A stretch of DNA of 64,000 bases from Brachypodium distachyon (Eukaryota; Streptophyta; Magnoliopsida; Poales; Poaceae): positions 52,293,237 to 52,357,236 of the forward strand of contig NC_016133.3 of the NCBI RefSeq assembly GCF_000005505.3. Direction: 5' to 3'. Position numbers and translations under genes: made by a program. Numbering within the stretch: the stretch's first letter is position 1; every line of letters begins with the position of its first letter. Positions 1 to 12,203 of this stretch are shown here, one piece after another. The notes below the pieces were generated by a model. That model had not been told where the DNA came from, searched no databases, and saw only the letters and a program-made list of their open reading frames with translations.

Positions 1-3000
1 AACAAGAATACCGAGTGGTTCATGTACCCTGGCGTCTGGACGACCTACATACTCATCCTCTTCTTCTCCTGGCTCCTCGTCCTCTCCGTATTCGGTTGCA
101 CCGCAGGCATGGCATGGACCGTCGTCAACCTCTTCCACTTCGCGGTAACTACGCTGTGGATGGTGAGGGGTCATTAATGTGGCTTGTTGTAAGCTCTCTA
201 CTCGGCTAGGCAGTAGGCACCGTATTTTGTTCCCCGTAGTGAGTGATTGGTTGACAGTGAAATCAACACGCGGTATAATTTAGGTCCGCGTAACTAATCC
301 ACACTTTTGGACGCCCAGTTGTGTGTACTGGAACAATAACCCTTGAACGGTCACATCAATGTTGGCATCGATGGTAGCTTATGTCAGTCTCAGGGCACCT
401 CTCCCCACTTCAATAGAAATTTATTTTGTTACGTTAGAATGAGTGTGTAGTCAAAAGAAGAAAAGGCCTCTGTTTTTGTCTTGGACATGTTCACAGGCTA
501 AATGTCAAATCATATTGCTTCATATGTTTACCACCCATTTCCAGTTCAAGAGAAATTTACCCCTGTGATGAGTACCCTATCCTCTGAAGCTCTGAAGCCT
601 AAGTGGTAAAAATATTCAGATTAGTGACAATGCCATTTCAATACAAGTGACTGCAAGTGTAACTTGTATATCTGTCTTCTTCACGAGCACCCACATGGTG
701 ATGATAAATCAAATGACTTTGCATTTCCGTTTTGCCTTGCATGGTTATTTTTATTAAAAAGTTAATCCAGTGTTTCAGAAAATGTTGGAAATCGATCTGA
801 TTGGGACTACTCCTTTAGTTCACATATATATTGAACCTGCTTGACTTCTGCTTTTTATATACATGCAAGTCAAACCATGTATATATATTTGGTACTTGTT
901 ATTAGTGGAGGTGGTTTGTTTCCTGAGTTCCTCTCCACACACTTACCACACCTAATAATGTCCTACTGAATCTTATGTTCAGATCACATACCACTTTTTC
1001 CATTGGAAGAAGGGAACACCTTTTGCTGATGACCAGGGAGTGTACAATACATTGACTTGGTGGGAGCAAATGGATAGTGGTCAACAGCTTACTCGTAACA
1101 GGAAGTTTCTCGCTGTGGTTCCTGTAGTCCTGTAAGTATTATTTTTCTGTTTTAAATATGTTACTGATTTCGAACTTGTGAAAAATTGAACCGGACATCA
1201 TTTGATGTTGAAGTGCAACCCCTATGTTTGCTCAGGAATTAGGAAATTGTACTCCCTCCGATCCATAAAAAGTGTCGCCCACATATGGGAGACACTTTTT
1301 ATGGATCAGAGGGAGTAGTAATCTCTAATCATGTGGATGTGGACGTGCCATTTCACCCAAAATAGTGAATTTGGATTTTACAGATGAATTCGGTCACAGC
1401 TTTTGGAAAACCGAACAAGTAAAAAACCATGAAAATTGAACCGAGAAAACCCACATTCGATTCAGCTAGCTATATTGGCTGCTCAATTATGGTGGCTAGG
1501 TACTCCCTCCGATCCATATTAATTGTCAAAAATGTATCTAGACGCTTTTTAGCCATAGATACATTCATATTTGGGCAAATTTGAGACAATTAATATAGAT
1601 CGGAGGGAGTATTAAATTGCATAAATGTTCGAACTAGAGTTGTATTTGCTATGTGATTATATTGCTTATGAGAAACATACTTTTATTAGTTATACAACTA
1701 TATTAGGTACTCCCTATGTTCCTTTTTATAAGATGTTCTAGCTTTGTCCTAAGTCAAACTTTTTAAAGTTGGACCAGGTTTATAGAAAAATCTACCAACA
1801 TTTACAGCTCGAAATTAGGTTTATTAAATCCGTCATAATATATATCTTCATAATATATTTATTTAATATTGTAGATATTAGTACATTTTTCTATAAACTT
1901 GGTCGAAGTTTGACTTATGACAAAAGCTAGAACATCTTATAAAAAGTAATGGAGGAAGTAATATTTATATCTGAATAATTTGCCTCGTAATATGATGGAC
2001 TGATCAAATAACTGGCACAAATCTTTCTCTTTATACTCTGATTAACGTGACATATTAAAATCTGCCTGAGGCAAATGCCTTAGCTATGTTCCATAAAATA
2101 TGTGCTCAGGATAACCCAACGTTACAGGCAGCTGTTTTGCAAGATATTCTTTTGGTTCTGTACACCGCCTGGGGTTAATTATTTATCTTGAAAATCTGGT
2201 ATTATGACTGTAGGGCAATAAATACAGACTGATCCATCATATGGCATTTGTATTTTCCTGTGTTTAATATTTTCAGGCAAGCACACCTGGTTCACATCAC
2301 ATACAATGTGAATACTGAATACAGATCTAGGTAGTAGACTTATTCACTACTATTGTTATGTAAATCCTGATTGGCAATGGCAAGTGTATATTTTTTGTCA
2401 TGATATACATAATGACACCTTTTTTTTTGGAAAATGGAAGATATACTGCCTCTGGCCTCTGCATCATAGATGCACACAACCACTGTTTATTACAAAGTCA
2501 CAAGCAAAAGGGTACCAAGCATAAAATAAATGATAGGCCACACTGCATCAAAATCAAACTGTAAGTAGCCTAGGACATAAACTCCCTCGAAGGCCACTCT
2601 AATCTCTTAGTGCCAGCTTCCTTTGGCTCCTCCTTGTGCTGCGATCATTGTAGAAACCTACAAACACAACCAGCTGCTGATACAGGAGAATAGGGCCCAC
2701 ATAAGAGAGTAAGCCTTTTATTCTATAAAAAGAATATCATTCCTGCATAGCCCAATAGACCAAAACACTTGCGGCAGCATCAGCATGAATGAGAAGGCAT
2801 AGACTCTGTTTAGTGTGTTATTTTTTTATGCTTTACATGTTTTTGTCACTTTCTATACATTGTATTTCCTTCCCTACATTGCTATATTTGTTACTGATTG
2901 CAAATGTACCTTTTCTGTCGCCTCCTCAGATATTTGATTGCGTTGCACACCACAGACTACCAACATCCTATGCTCTCCCTCAATACTCTAGCAGTGACCG

Positions 3001-3068
3001 TGCTTGTGGTTGCCAAGCTACCAAACATGCATAAGGTCCGGATTTTTGGAATAAACGGCGGGATTTAG
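1..3068 (+). CDS. ORMDL (ORM1-like) protein, 5'-partial
   Basis: ORM1-like proteins are small ER membrane proteins that bind and restrain serine palmitoyltransferase, the first enzyme of sphingolipid synthesis. Three exons are visible: 1-144, 983-1131 and 2930-3068. The introns are GT-AG and the phases agree (0, then 2). The window opens in frame with N-K-N-T-E-W-F-M-Y-P, followed by a hydrophobic stretch ending VFGCTAGMAWTVVNLFHFA. Exon 2 gives TYHFFHWKKGTPFADDQG and LTRNRKFLAVVPVVL. Exon 3 gives a second hydrophobic segment, then KLPNMHKVRIFGING before TAG. The visible part is 143 residues and family members are about 155-160, so only a short N-terminus and the promoter lie to the left. Intron 1 is about 0.84 kb. 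Intron 2, about 1.8 kb, carries three Stowaway MITEs and a probable LINE/SINE tail. No damage is seen in the visible part. The 3' UTR probably runs to about 3.6 kb. Confidence 0.93.
1252..1315. mobile_element. Stowaway MITE, 64 bp, near-perfect hairpin
   Basis: The ends are CTCCCTCCGATCC and its inverse, flanked by TA on both sides. The two arms of about 25 bp pair almost perfectly around a short loop. It lies in intron 2 of the ORMDL gene. Confidence 0.85.
1503..1609. mobile_element. Stowaway MITE in ORMDL intron 2
   Basis: The terminal inverted repeats read CTCCCTCCGATCCATATTAA and its near complement, flanked by TA. The interior has the common AGACGCTTTTTAGCCATAG core of this subfamily. 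The length is 107 bp. Confidence 0.9.
1710..1958. mobile_element. Stowaway MITE (longer subfamily) in ORMDL intron 2
   Basis: The ends are CTCCCTATGTTCC and GGAGGAAG with TA flanks. Long inner arms contain CTAGCTTTGTCCTAAGTC on the left and its partly diverged complement on the right. The length is 249 bp. Confidence 0.8.
2420..2535 (-). mobile_element. probable LINE/SINE 3' fragment in ORMDL intron 2
   Basis: A run of T (a poly-A tail on the minus strand) is followed by GCCTCTGCATCATAGATGCA and a CACAACC stretch. I associate this wording with the 3' ends of non-LTR retroelements in grass genomes. No coding part is present. The assignment rests on memory of the motif. Confidence 0.35.
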
Positions 3069-4913
3069 GCAGTCATTCTTTTGCAGACAACTACCTCTGC
3101 CCTTTCCAGAATGGCCTGATGTTTTTCAACCTGTGCTACTTAAATGGGCTTAAAAGTCATTAGCAGATGGGTTGTAGTAATTGTATAGAGATGCTCAAAG
3201 TCTGGAAATGATGCTGCTCTACATCTGATGTACACGAATTCTGTAGACTCTTACTGCTGCTATATGCTTTGATGCAAGCATCTGTCAGTTGCTGCATGTA
3301 CAGCGGTTTCCTTGACATCTATAATTCATGGCAGGAATCTCAGTGATGCGTGCGTCTATCACAGGTGTTGATGGACAGTGTGGCATATTATTGCAAACAG
3401 TTGTGCTGGATGTAGCTAAGCACAGTACAGCAGAGATTCTATCTCTAGACATCATTAGAAGTGTCATCAGATTCAGAGTTGTGACGTCGGATCCGGAATG
3501 TGTAACACGAGTCTTGGATTTGTTTGGTGACGGAATCCTTGGGCCTTGTTAACCTGTCCATTTTGTGTCGTTTGTTTTTTGTAAAGGATTGATAGTGAGT
3601 TATATACTGTTTAACAGCTGGTGTATGCTGGGTGACTCTAACTCACGTACACCGATCACCACTAAATTTACCAGCAGTTTGCTTCCACACGGGATCAAAA
3701 AGCGAACGCCGAGGACCTGGCAACAGTGACATCCACTTCCCAGCAGCCACGCCGCGCGCATTTCTATTTCTATTGTCGTCCGCTGATTTTGACACAGGTC
3801 CCAACCAGGCAGCCACCTTTATTCCATTCTTATGCAACATCTGAATCATTTCCCACGCGACGGCCATGCTGCGGAAACGGAAATCTCAGCTTTCCTACCA
3901 CCGCCGTCTCCATATGCATCAGAATCCCGCACAAGAAAGAAACACGTTTCTCGAGAAAGAAACGAACAAAGGCCATACCCACCACGCTCAAAAAAGATGA
4001 GTCAAGGGGTACAGTGCGGATGAGACAAGTTAGCTGTCGTCGGGTCGGAGCCTGGCCGGGGCAGGGCTCGCCGGAAACTCGCCGGTCAGCACAGCAGCGA
4101 TATATTCTCAGTTTTCTCCCTCTGGTGAGTGGTGACGCGGCCCGACAAAAGCGAATGGAATGGCTTTTCGGGTGTGGGCCGCGGAGATCGCGGGTGGGGA
4201 CGGAAATTTGCACGCCTTTTTCACCCAGAAGGCTTCGCTGCCACCTTCCTTCCTTTTTTTCCCTGCCACGCGTGGTGTTCCCCTGAGTTCTGATCGAGCT
4301 CCCGCTAGACTAGGCGATGCATGCATGAAACATGTTCCTTTTTTCTTTCAGATGAAGCGTTCACCTCGGTGGCTCAGCTCTGCACTACTGTTCTTTCGTA
4401 AATGCAACGTGACACCGGATGTCAGACTTAATTACCGTACAATGTGCAGAGAGTATGTGAGGTTGAGGTGCTGCAGCATGTGGCGATTTCGGGCATTTGT
4501 CAAGGTTGAGAAGGCTACTGCCAACTGTAAACACGAGATGGGTGTTCTGTTGTTGAAGGCCCATTTTGTTGCTTAGTCGCGAGAGCTAGGAGTTATCTTC
4601 TTGCACTCTCTGGGTGAATATCATGGTTTTGCTGTTGCACGTATTGTTGTTGCCACGTACCAGAACATATAAACATGGATGGCGGCAGAGGCCTGCACTG
4701 CACGAGCTTATCTAATTTCCTGAGAGGAACTGCCGGTACCGTACTGTACGTGCCCTTTTTGTGTGCTTGCGAGCGAAGCCTGCGCACGGCAACATGCTTT
4801 CTACCATGCATGCCTAGTCTTTTGGTAAATTGCACAAAACCATTATGACTGAAGTTTGAGTTGCTCGTAAGTCGTAACCGCTTAGTTTTTTAACATTTTG
4901 CCGAAAACTACTA

Positions 4914-5031
4914 TTCCCTTCGGCCGGAATTACTTGTCGAAATATTACATGTATCCAGACGCTTTTAAAACATATATAGATACATTCATATTTGCACAAA
5001 ATTTGAGACAATTAATATGAATCGGAGGAAG
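4914..5031. mobile_element. diverged Stowaway MITE
   Basis: The right end GAATCGGAGGAAG abuts TA. The left end (TTCCCTTCGGCCGG) is diverged. The core contains the ATGTATCCAGACGC and GATACATTCATATTTG words of the common pooid Stowaway family. End positions are good to a few bases. Confidence 0.7.
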
Positions 5032-6294
5032 TATCACTATTAGTGCAAGTGGTTGCACATAGCTACACTCCTCATTTTTTTTTCTATTTTTCTTTACACA
5101 CCAAACCGTGTCGAGGTCCTTGTTTATAGGCTCATTCTGATCTCAAAACAATCACCAGAAAATGCAGCATTTAGATGCTTGAAAGCATGTTGAATCTATA
5201 GAAATTAAAACGGACACCAATATGCAATAAAAGATGCCTGCTCTTGCACCATAGAACATAACACAGGAATTCTTTGAAGGGCTGATAGTCACTACCTAGA
5301 AGATCCCCTTTGTTTGAACCTCGAAAATCCCCTATGTTGGTTGGTCTGCACTGACAGACACGAACCTGATCGTTAGCACAGATGATCCACCACCAGAGGC
5401 AAGCTGAGAATACCTCTCCCTAGTGATATGCGTGTGCGCACCCGTCAATGGAGAGGTGACCCAGAGGCCATATTTGAGATCTTCACTAACACCTCCTCCG
5501 GTCATGGGCCCTTATCTCTTGCCTAACAATGAAGAGCACATTACCACTAACGGTGTGTCTTCGGTACGAGTGGAAAGTCATTCAAGGCCCCTAACTATCT
5601 CCCACACCTAAATCGTCGGTAATGGCAACGTAGATATGAGGAGCCTTCTGCCCTCCTCCTTCTCAGCATCGCACCACCAGGAGGCCACCTCACCATGAAG
5701 TCCTGACCAGGCCTGTCACCTCCACAACCCTACCCGATTGCGCCGAGCATTCAATACGACCCGACGATATGATCTAAGTACGTTGCATTTATTGATCGAG
5801 CATGTTACGGGAAACTGGAGGTTGGATATCACGTGTGCATTTTTTATTTAACCAAATTATTTATTATATTCCAAATCGAAGATGTTTTTATTTTATTTTA
5901 CATAGGATTCACGAATACAAGCAATCATGCAGTCCACATCTTTTGTCATGGCGGGAAAAACTACCTGTTGCGAAAGAATCACACAGCCAACAGCTTGGAA
6001 TGGAAGCATATCTTACAGTCTTCCGCCTCAACAATAATGCTTATTAACCGTATAAAATTTGCATATGAACCATCTAGAATTCTAGAATATCTAAGTAAAA
6101 CTTGTAAATTGTGTTTTATACTTGTCGTTATAGAAATTAGTTTGTACATTTGGCTAAACGGCTTGCATTATTTGTAGTACTATGAGGGGAATCTCAATGT
6201 ACCTTATCTTAGACCGTATCATACACATGAAAGATATGTTTAAATACAACTTAACTCATGCAAAGACCAGAGTATCGATCTTAATGTTGTAGTA

Positions 6295-6490
6295 CTCCCT
6301 GCTTTTCAAAAGTTGATGTATTTGGTTTCGTTAACAAAGATTTTTAATGTGTACATGATAGGTAACCACAATTAATTTTTTGAAGACGAATTTATTGATA
6401 TAAATTTAATGTCTTAAAACACATATTAGTAATAAAGTAATTCTTGATCAAATCTTTGTCTTAAAAGAAACCAAATACATTGAAAGAAAA
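6295..6490. mobile_element. degenerate Stowaway MITE, right end lost
   Basis: The left end CTCCCTGCTTTTC follows TA. Inner arms pair GATGTATTTGGTTTC with GAAACCAAATACAT. The right terminal GGGAG is gone, so the right border is approximate. Confidence 0.5.
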
Positions 6491-8128
6491 CATGAATTTC
6501 TTAGCGATTTTCTTTGTTTTTTTACCGCAAGAGTTGTCATGTTAAGATAAGGTAAACATATTTTAGACAGGATGCTCCAGCATGGGCTAATGGGCTACTA
6601 GAACTGTAGGACATGGTTGCACCCGCACACATACCCAAACATACCATACCATATCTTATCTTCCTAATGGGTAGTCGTAGCAGGACATTAAATATGACGG
6701 TGGGTTTAGGAGAAGGTGAACGACTAGTATTCGGCAGGCCCCCATCCCCAGAAGAATGTTTTATGGCAGCCCCAGAATGGAATACATCTTTGTTTATGGG
6801 GGAAATGGTACGTTGTCCTAGTAGTTGTATGGTGAAAAACTGAAGACGAAGATAATTGCCACCGATGCCAGGCCGTAGCAACTCTCAGGCGACATGGAGG
6901 TGAACTTGCATTCAGAAGGACAAGATTAAAAAGAGAGTATGTATCCTGTACTGCTAGCTAGGTACACTTGACAAGGGAAAGGTCAGGTACGATCTTGTCA
7001 CTTGTCAGGAATCAGGACGCAGGAGGGCGTGCAAGACGGTGATGAAGAGAGACCGAGGCCTGAGGGTACCTTGGGTTCAGAAAAATGGCATGGATCGTGC
7101 AAATGAGCGTGCCATGCACATACAGATGGCCTAACATATGATAATAATAGCATGTGGGAGAGAGAGAGAGTAAAAGTGTGGTGCTTGTCATACATACATA
7201 TTCTCTCTTTCTCCATTCCGCTGCTTTTTCTCCTCCTCCCGCTAGTGCTTTTCATGGCTGGAAGATTCTTGGTTTTGGATGATGGCGAGATACGACATCT
7301 CAGAGCTAGCTAGCCTGCCTGCTATAAGAAAATGAACACAGGAGGTAGAGAGATGTGTCGACAGTTGTGCAGTTGAATAATGTCAAAGAAAGCATATATT
7401 AATGTACCCGTATAATGAACAGTAAAAATACAAATTACAAGATATTCTTAAGGCCCCCGGAGTGAGATGATTAGACTGTTACTGGGTAACCATCTACAAG
7501 ATCAGCACAAGATTGAACTCTACACACTGCCAAACCAACTGTAGAAACAATGTGTTGACTTATGAGTGATCACCATGCACGATCGATGCAAGCCCACAAA
7601 ATCAAAAGCCAATTGAAGCCCGGCAAATCAACCTGCGCGCAGCAAACATGCATAACTAACCTGGCCTATGCTTGGACTCGAATAATACAGTCAAAAGAAG
7701 CTTCAGTACAGTTTCTACATGGTATGCATGGACAAAATGAACAAGTGCTCCATGTCACGATAATCAGAAATGAGGGATTCAATTGGTGAAGATAATAAAA
7801 TAGAAGCCGTATACCACACTCTAGTTCACCACCGCCCGTACTTAATCTGTGTACTCAGCTGTGTTAGCTAGCCCCTCCCCCCAAGTCGATTCACCACACA
7901 CATGAACAAAAGCCGAGAAAATGAAGAAAAGGAAACACCAAGAAACAGTAGAAAACCCAAACCCAGCCAAAAGAGAGATCAAACACCCCATATGTAACAC
8001 TAATCACCACCACCACCGCTTGCTTATTAACTCCTTGTCTCTATCCCCTATCATTTCCGCATGCTGACAACCGCGCATGCATGAGCCATGCATGTATGGC
8101 GCCGCCATGCACCAACCATCGGTCGGTC

Positions 8129-10241
8129 TCACCAAGACCCGCCGCCACCCCCGCCGCCGGCGTCATTGCTGCCGCCATTCCCGATCATGCTGTTGTTCCA
8201 GAACCCCAGGGTCTCATGGCCACCGCTGTTGTTACCGCCTTGGCCTTGGCCTTGATCTGCCTTGCTGTGCTCAAACTGGTCTCCCCCGGTTGCACCTCCA
8301 GCAGCCGCGCTCACCACCCCCGGCTTCAGGTCCTCGAAGGGGAACAGCATCCTTCCTGACGCCGCGCTCTCCTGCGCCCCCTGTAACCCAGCGCCATATC
8401 CCCCACCTGCACCCGTGTCCAGCGAGAACCCCAGCATGTTCTGAACCTGCTGCTGCTGCTGGTGATGTTGTTGCTGCTGCTGGTGTGGAGGCGCCGGCAT
8501 GCGGAACTCGGGACCCAGCGCGAACCCGTACTCCGGGGGCATCGCTCCTAGCTGCATCCCTTGCGGCAGCGGCACGTAGCAGCCGGTGCTCCTCAGCAGC
8601 TCCATGGCCGAGAACGCGCCCTGGTGCATGCCGCCCCTGCCGCCGCCGTTGGCCGCCGCCATGACGGCGCTGCTCTCCAGGCTGGGGAACGACGCGGCGA
8701 ACTCGGACGGGTGCAGCACGCGGCCGTGGTGGTGCGGGAACGCCAGGTTCAGGTCGTGCGCGCCGCCGCCCGCCTCGTGCTGCAGCATCAGCTTCGGGTT
8801 CTTGTTGGCTGCCGGCACCGTTCCTGCCGCGGCAGAGGTCGAGACGGCAGCCGCGGCAGCGGACGAGCTGGACGAGGAGCGCTTGTTCTTGCGTGAGCCG
8901 CCGCCGACGGGGACGTTGCGGAGGGATCCCCCCTCGGTCCAGTAGCGGCGGCACGTCTTGCAGAAGTAGCGCGGCTGCTGGAGGCTGTAGTTGTTGTAGT
9001 AGCAGAACTTGGTGTTTGTGGAATTGCACCGCGGGCAGTTGATCGCCTTCTCCTTCTGCGGCCGCGCCTTCCGCTCCGCCCCTCCTGCAGCTGCTGCCGC
9101 CGCCGGGGCTGCAGCGGGAGCCCTCTGGACGCCTTCAGGGCCAGAAGGCGGCGCCGGTGGTTGATTATTCTGGTTCTGGTTCGCCGCGTTAGGATTTTGG
9201 TTCCCCGCGGGCATCATCATCTCCTCCATCGGCTTCGCGAGCCCTAGCCCCTGTTGATGATGCACACATATTGCACCTGGTTAGTTAGATGTTCACAAGC
9301 CAAATCAATGCTAATCTACTACTAGTACTACTAGCAAGATGAACAAAAGAAGCCAAGAAGCATGGTTGTAGCTTGTATGTGAGAAAAAAATAGATGGGGG
9401 AAATGAGACGAGAGCGCCATGAGGTGTGAGGATTCTTATGGTGCAACAAAGAACCAAGCAAATGGATACAAAGTGAGATTAAAGGGAGAGGGGAAAGGAA
9501 AAAAGGTGAAAAAAAGGGAAGAGGAAAAGATGAGAGAGAAACACACCACCACACAAAACACAACTTTGTCTGTGCTCTTGTAGGGTTGTGCTTGTGGCTT
9601 AGCAGTGCTGCTACTACATCATCCGAGACATGGCTACTCTTTTGATGCAAGGTGCTGGGGCAGAGAGAGGGTAAAGGAGGAGAAAAGCTAGGAGAAAAGA
9701 GAGATGAAAAGGATGAGAGGAAAGGATAAGAAAGAAAGCAAGGAACAAAGGAAAAAAGAAAAGCGGTGCGTGTGCTCCTTTCAAGGATTAAAAGCGGAGA
9801 CAGGGGAGAATTAAAGAGCCCAAGGCCCCGAGCTCGAAGCAAACGGAGAAGACAACACCACACAGACGCACAGAGAGACGGGGAGAGAGAGGAGATGACC
9901 ATATATTGGCCATGTACGCATAGATCTACACAAGGAACAAAACGTTGGCCATGGCAGTACCCAAGAACAACAACAACAAAGGTGCCCAAGGCCATCATCT
10001 ATTCATATCCCATCAAGGAAAGCCAGCGCAAAGATCAAGAGCACGCTAAAGAAGGAGAAATCCACCAAGACCACGGCGACAAGATCTACAAGAACAGAAG
10101 CCAAGCCTGCCAGCCCGTGGCGGGAGATCTTGCATGCATGGGCCGCCCTAGATGCATATGTCGATGTTGCAGCAGTTCCGATTTTAGATCGTCATGTACG
10201 AAGATTAATTAGCTTACCTGGTGCCAGTGGGCTGCATCCAT
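8129..10241 (-). CDS. Dof-type zinc-finger transcription factor
   Basis: Dof factors are plant-specific nuclear proteins that bind AAAG sites through one C2-C2 zinc finger. There are two exons: 10218-10241 codes MDAAHWHQ and 8129-9250 codes the rest, joined by a 967-bp GT-AG intron in phase 0. The product is 381 residues. The junction [15 protein letters not shown] restores an N-terminal motif I know from one Dof subgroup, which is why I reject a start inside exon 2 at 9265. The Dof domain spans about residues 78-132, with zinc ligands C80, C83, C105 and C108 (C-x2-C-x21-C-x2-C) and the usual basic KNKR tail. Low-complexity runs of Asn/Gln/Ala precede it; Ser, Gln/His and Gly runs follow, as in transactivation regions. 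The intron transcript is strongly pyrimidine-rich. No neighbour suggests its target pathway, and the exact orthologue is not assigned. Confidence 0.95.
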
Positions 10242-11159
10242 GCAAAGATCGGGCACCAATCGCTAGCTCGATCACCGCAAGAAATTCTCGCCGCTATGAA
10301 CAAGAGGAGAGAGCCGACGACGATGGAGAAGAGGAGGAGGCGCTCCTAGATGTCTCGAGCAAGCACGAGAGAGAGAGGCAAGGAATGTCTTGTGGATGAC
10401 CGTAGTGGAATTGCTCCCCCTTCTCTCTCTCCTCCATATGTCATGACTCATGAGATAGTGGGATTCTTTTTTCAGTATTTTTTATGTCTCTAGAGAGCTG
10501 CAGGAAGGAGGAAGAGGGAGGGAAATTGCTGGCTGCGCTTCTTGGTAGTACTACTAGCATGTTTCTGCCCTGTGGGTGCTGGTGGTCGCCAAAAATCTGT
10601 CCGCGTAGGTCTCCAAGTGTGTTTTGTGTTGTTGCGAGTTTTGGGCCCTTGAGACTTCGGACACACAAACAAACCAGTCGGTGGAGTGAAACTAGTCAAC
10701 CGAGTGCGCGCAGGGGAGCGGCTCTGAGAATGATGGTCCATGGGAGGACGATGGGGCCACGCTCGTGCGTCGGAGGCAGCGCCTCGTGCAAGCAACCAAC
10801 CAGGGTGTTTTTAGCGTTTAGCAGTAAGTAGTATGAGCGACGTTGATGCTCGGACAGGTCGATCAGCTGCTCGGATGATGAGCCAACACCCTGGATCGAT
10901 CAAAACTACTACTCCAGTACTGTAGCTCCCGCGTTAAATACGACCATTTCTAATCTAATCTAGTATTCTCCCCGTCCCATTGTACAAATCCACTTCATTT
11001 TTGTTGACGGAAGGAGGATATGCGAAACTGGTACAGAGTATTATCCGTTGCGCGTAACTAGCTAATCAGTTACTCCGTGGAGTATCTCAAAGTCTAATTT
11101 CAGACAGAAAAAGACAGAGAACTATAGAAAGAACTCAAACACGTCCATTCATCACCCAT

Positions 11160-11610
11160 AATTTTCAGAATAAATTTAACAAAATCACACTTTTTATGTC
11201 AACTTTCTCGCAGAACCACAGTTATGACTAATTATCTCAATGAAACATAACTTTTGGGACCGACATTCTTAGACAATCCTAATCAGAAAATTAAGCAATT
11301 TGACATGATTCTGACAGACGTGGCCCATTGTGAGGTGCCGCGTGTTAACACTGACCCATTTTCATTTGCGACGTAGTCTTCCGACCCGACCTGATCCGCT
11401 AAATTGAAAGCCTACCTAGCAAATGAAACGGATCAAGGTTCACACGTGACACTTAATAGTGTGTCAAGTGGCTTAATTTAGCGGATTAAGGTTTTTTGAT
11501 AAGGTCTTACCCAAAATAGTGATTTCTTAAGACATTTAGTCATAATTGTGGTTTTGTGAGAAGCTTGACACAAAAGTGTGGTTTTTTGAAATTTACACTA
11601 ATTTTAATGT
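11160..11610. mobile_element. long foldback (inverted-repeat) element
   Basis: The outer arms 11172-11240 and 11526-11595 are diverged reverse complements; both carry forms of CACACTTTTxxxTGTCAA, CTTCTC and ACCACA-TTATGACTAA. Pairing continues inward through AAATTAAGC-A-TTGACA and TTTCATTTGC, so nearly the whole 450 bp can fold on itself around about 11.39 kb. No target duplication or coding frame was found. It is probably a non-autonomous DNA transposon of unknown superfamily. Confidence 0.6.
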
Positions 11611-12091
11611 GGATCCGAAGCAAGTCGAGATTAATTTTATCATGCTGCATACGCCTGGTACCAAAGGACGTTGTCCTAAGTGGTAGCCTAATATTTGTAG
11701 TCCTTTCAAAAAAATTGTTTTTAGTGTGATGAAGTAAGATAATCCTTTAGATGATCAATATGTTTTAACTTTTCAACTTTATTTTTTTGTTATTTTTTTA
11801 CGGACTATGGGAATATTAAATAAAAAGTTATATTGAGGAAAGTCAGGAAACAAACCACGGATTTTTTTTACCACAATATGTTATCCTTAGGGTAGTCTAA
11901 TATTTGTTTTTACTATGACGAACACAACACTTACTAATTAAACATCGCTAAAACAAACGGCTAACTCATGATCTAAATTTTAATTTGTGTACTGATAAAA
12001 TAAACGCGTACAATTTTACATTATGCAAACAGTGATCGACCAGTTGGCTCATATTCTAAACGTAATTGTGGAATAACTTAAAATTAAACTA

Positions 12092-12203
12092 CTCCTCCGA
12101 TCCATATTAGTTGTCGAAATATTACATGCATCTAGATGCTTTTTAAGCATAGATACATTCATATTTGGACAAATTTAAGACAATTAATATGGATCGGAGG
12201 GAG
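12092..12203. mobile_element. Stowaway MITE
   Basis: The ends are CTCCTCCGATCC and GGATCGGAGGGAG with TA on both sides. The core contains GATACATTCATATTTGGAC. The length is 112 bp. Confidence 0.88.

Larger units (their letters stand above)
3069..8128. other. intergenic: ORMDL 3' flank to Dof 3' flank
   Basis: The first 0.5 kb is probably ORMDL 3' UTR. A GC-rich patch at about 3.7-4.3 kb is open in several frames on both strands but matches no family I recognise. MITEs lie at 4914-5031 and 6295-6490. Positions 5280-5770 hold GC-richer, repeat-like DNA that I cannot classify. The last 0.3 kb is probably the Dof 3' UTR, since that gene is on the minus strand. No gene can be supported. Confidence 0.6.

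Noticed and set aside
3328..3552. 74-codon plus-strand frame in the ORMDL 3' region
   Set aside because: It is downstream of the ORMDL stop and probably in its 3' UTR. No homology is recognised.
3726..4286. 186-codon open frame on the plus strand, with overlapping open frames on the minus strand
   Set aside because: All frames are open because of GC-rich composition. The product has no recognisable domain, no splice structure and no family resemblance.
9285..9998. 237-codon minus-strand frame
   Set aside because: It falls in the Dof intron. It is a Leu/Ser/Phe/Pro-rich translation of a pyrimidine tract, and a correct donor and acceptor remove it.
10960..11025. CTCCCCGTCCCATTG end resembling a Stowaway
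   Set aside because: A matching right end at a suitable distance was not convincing; GGAAGGAGGA nearby is too diverged and there is no clear TA pair.
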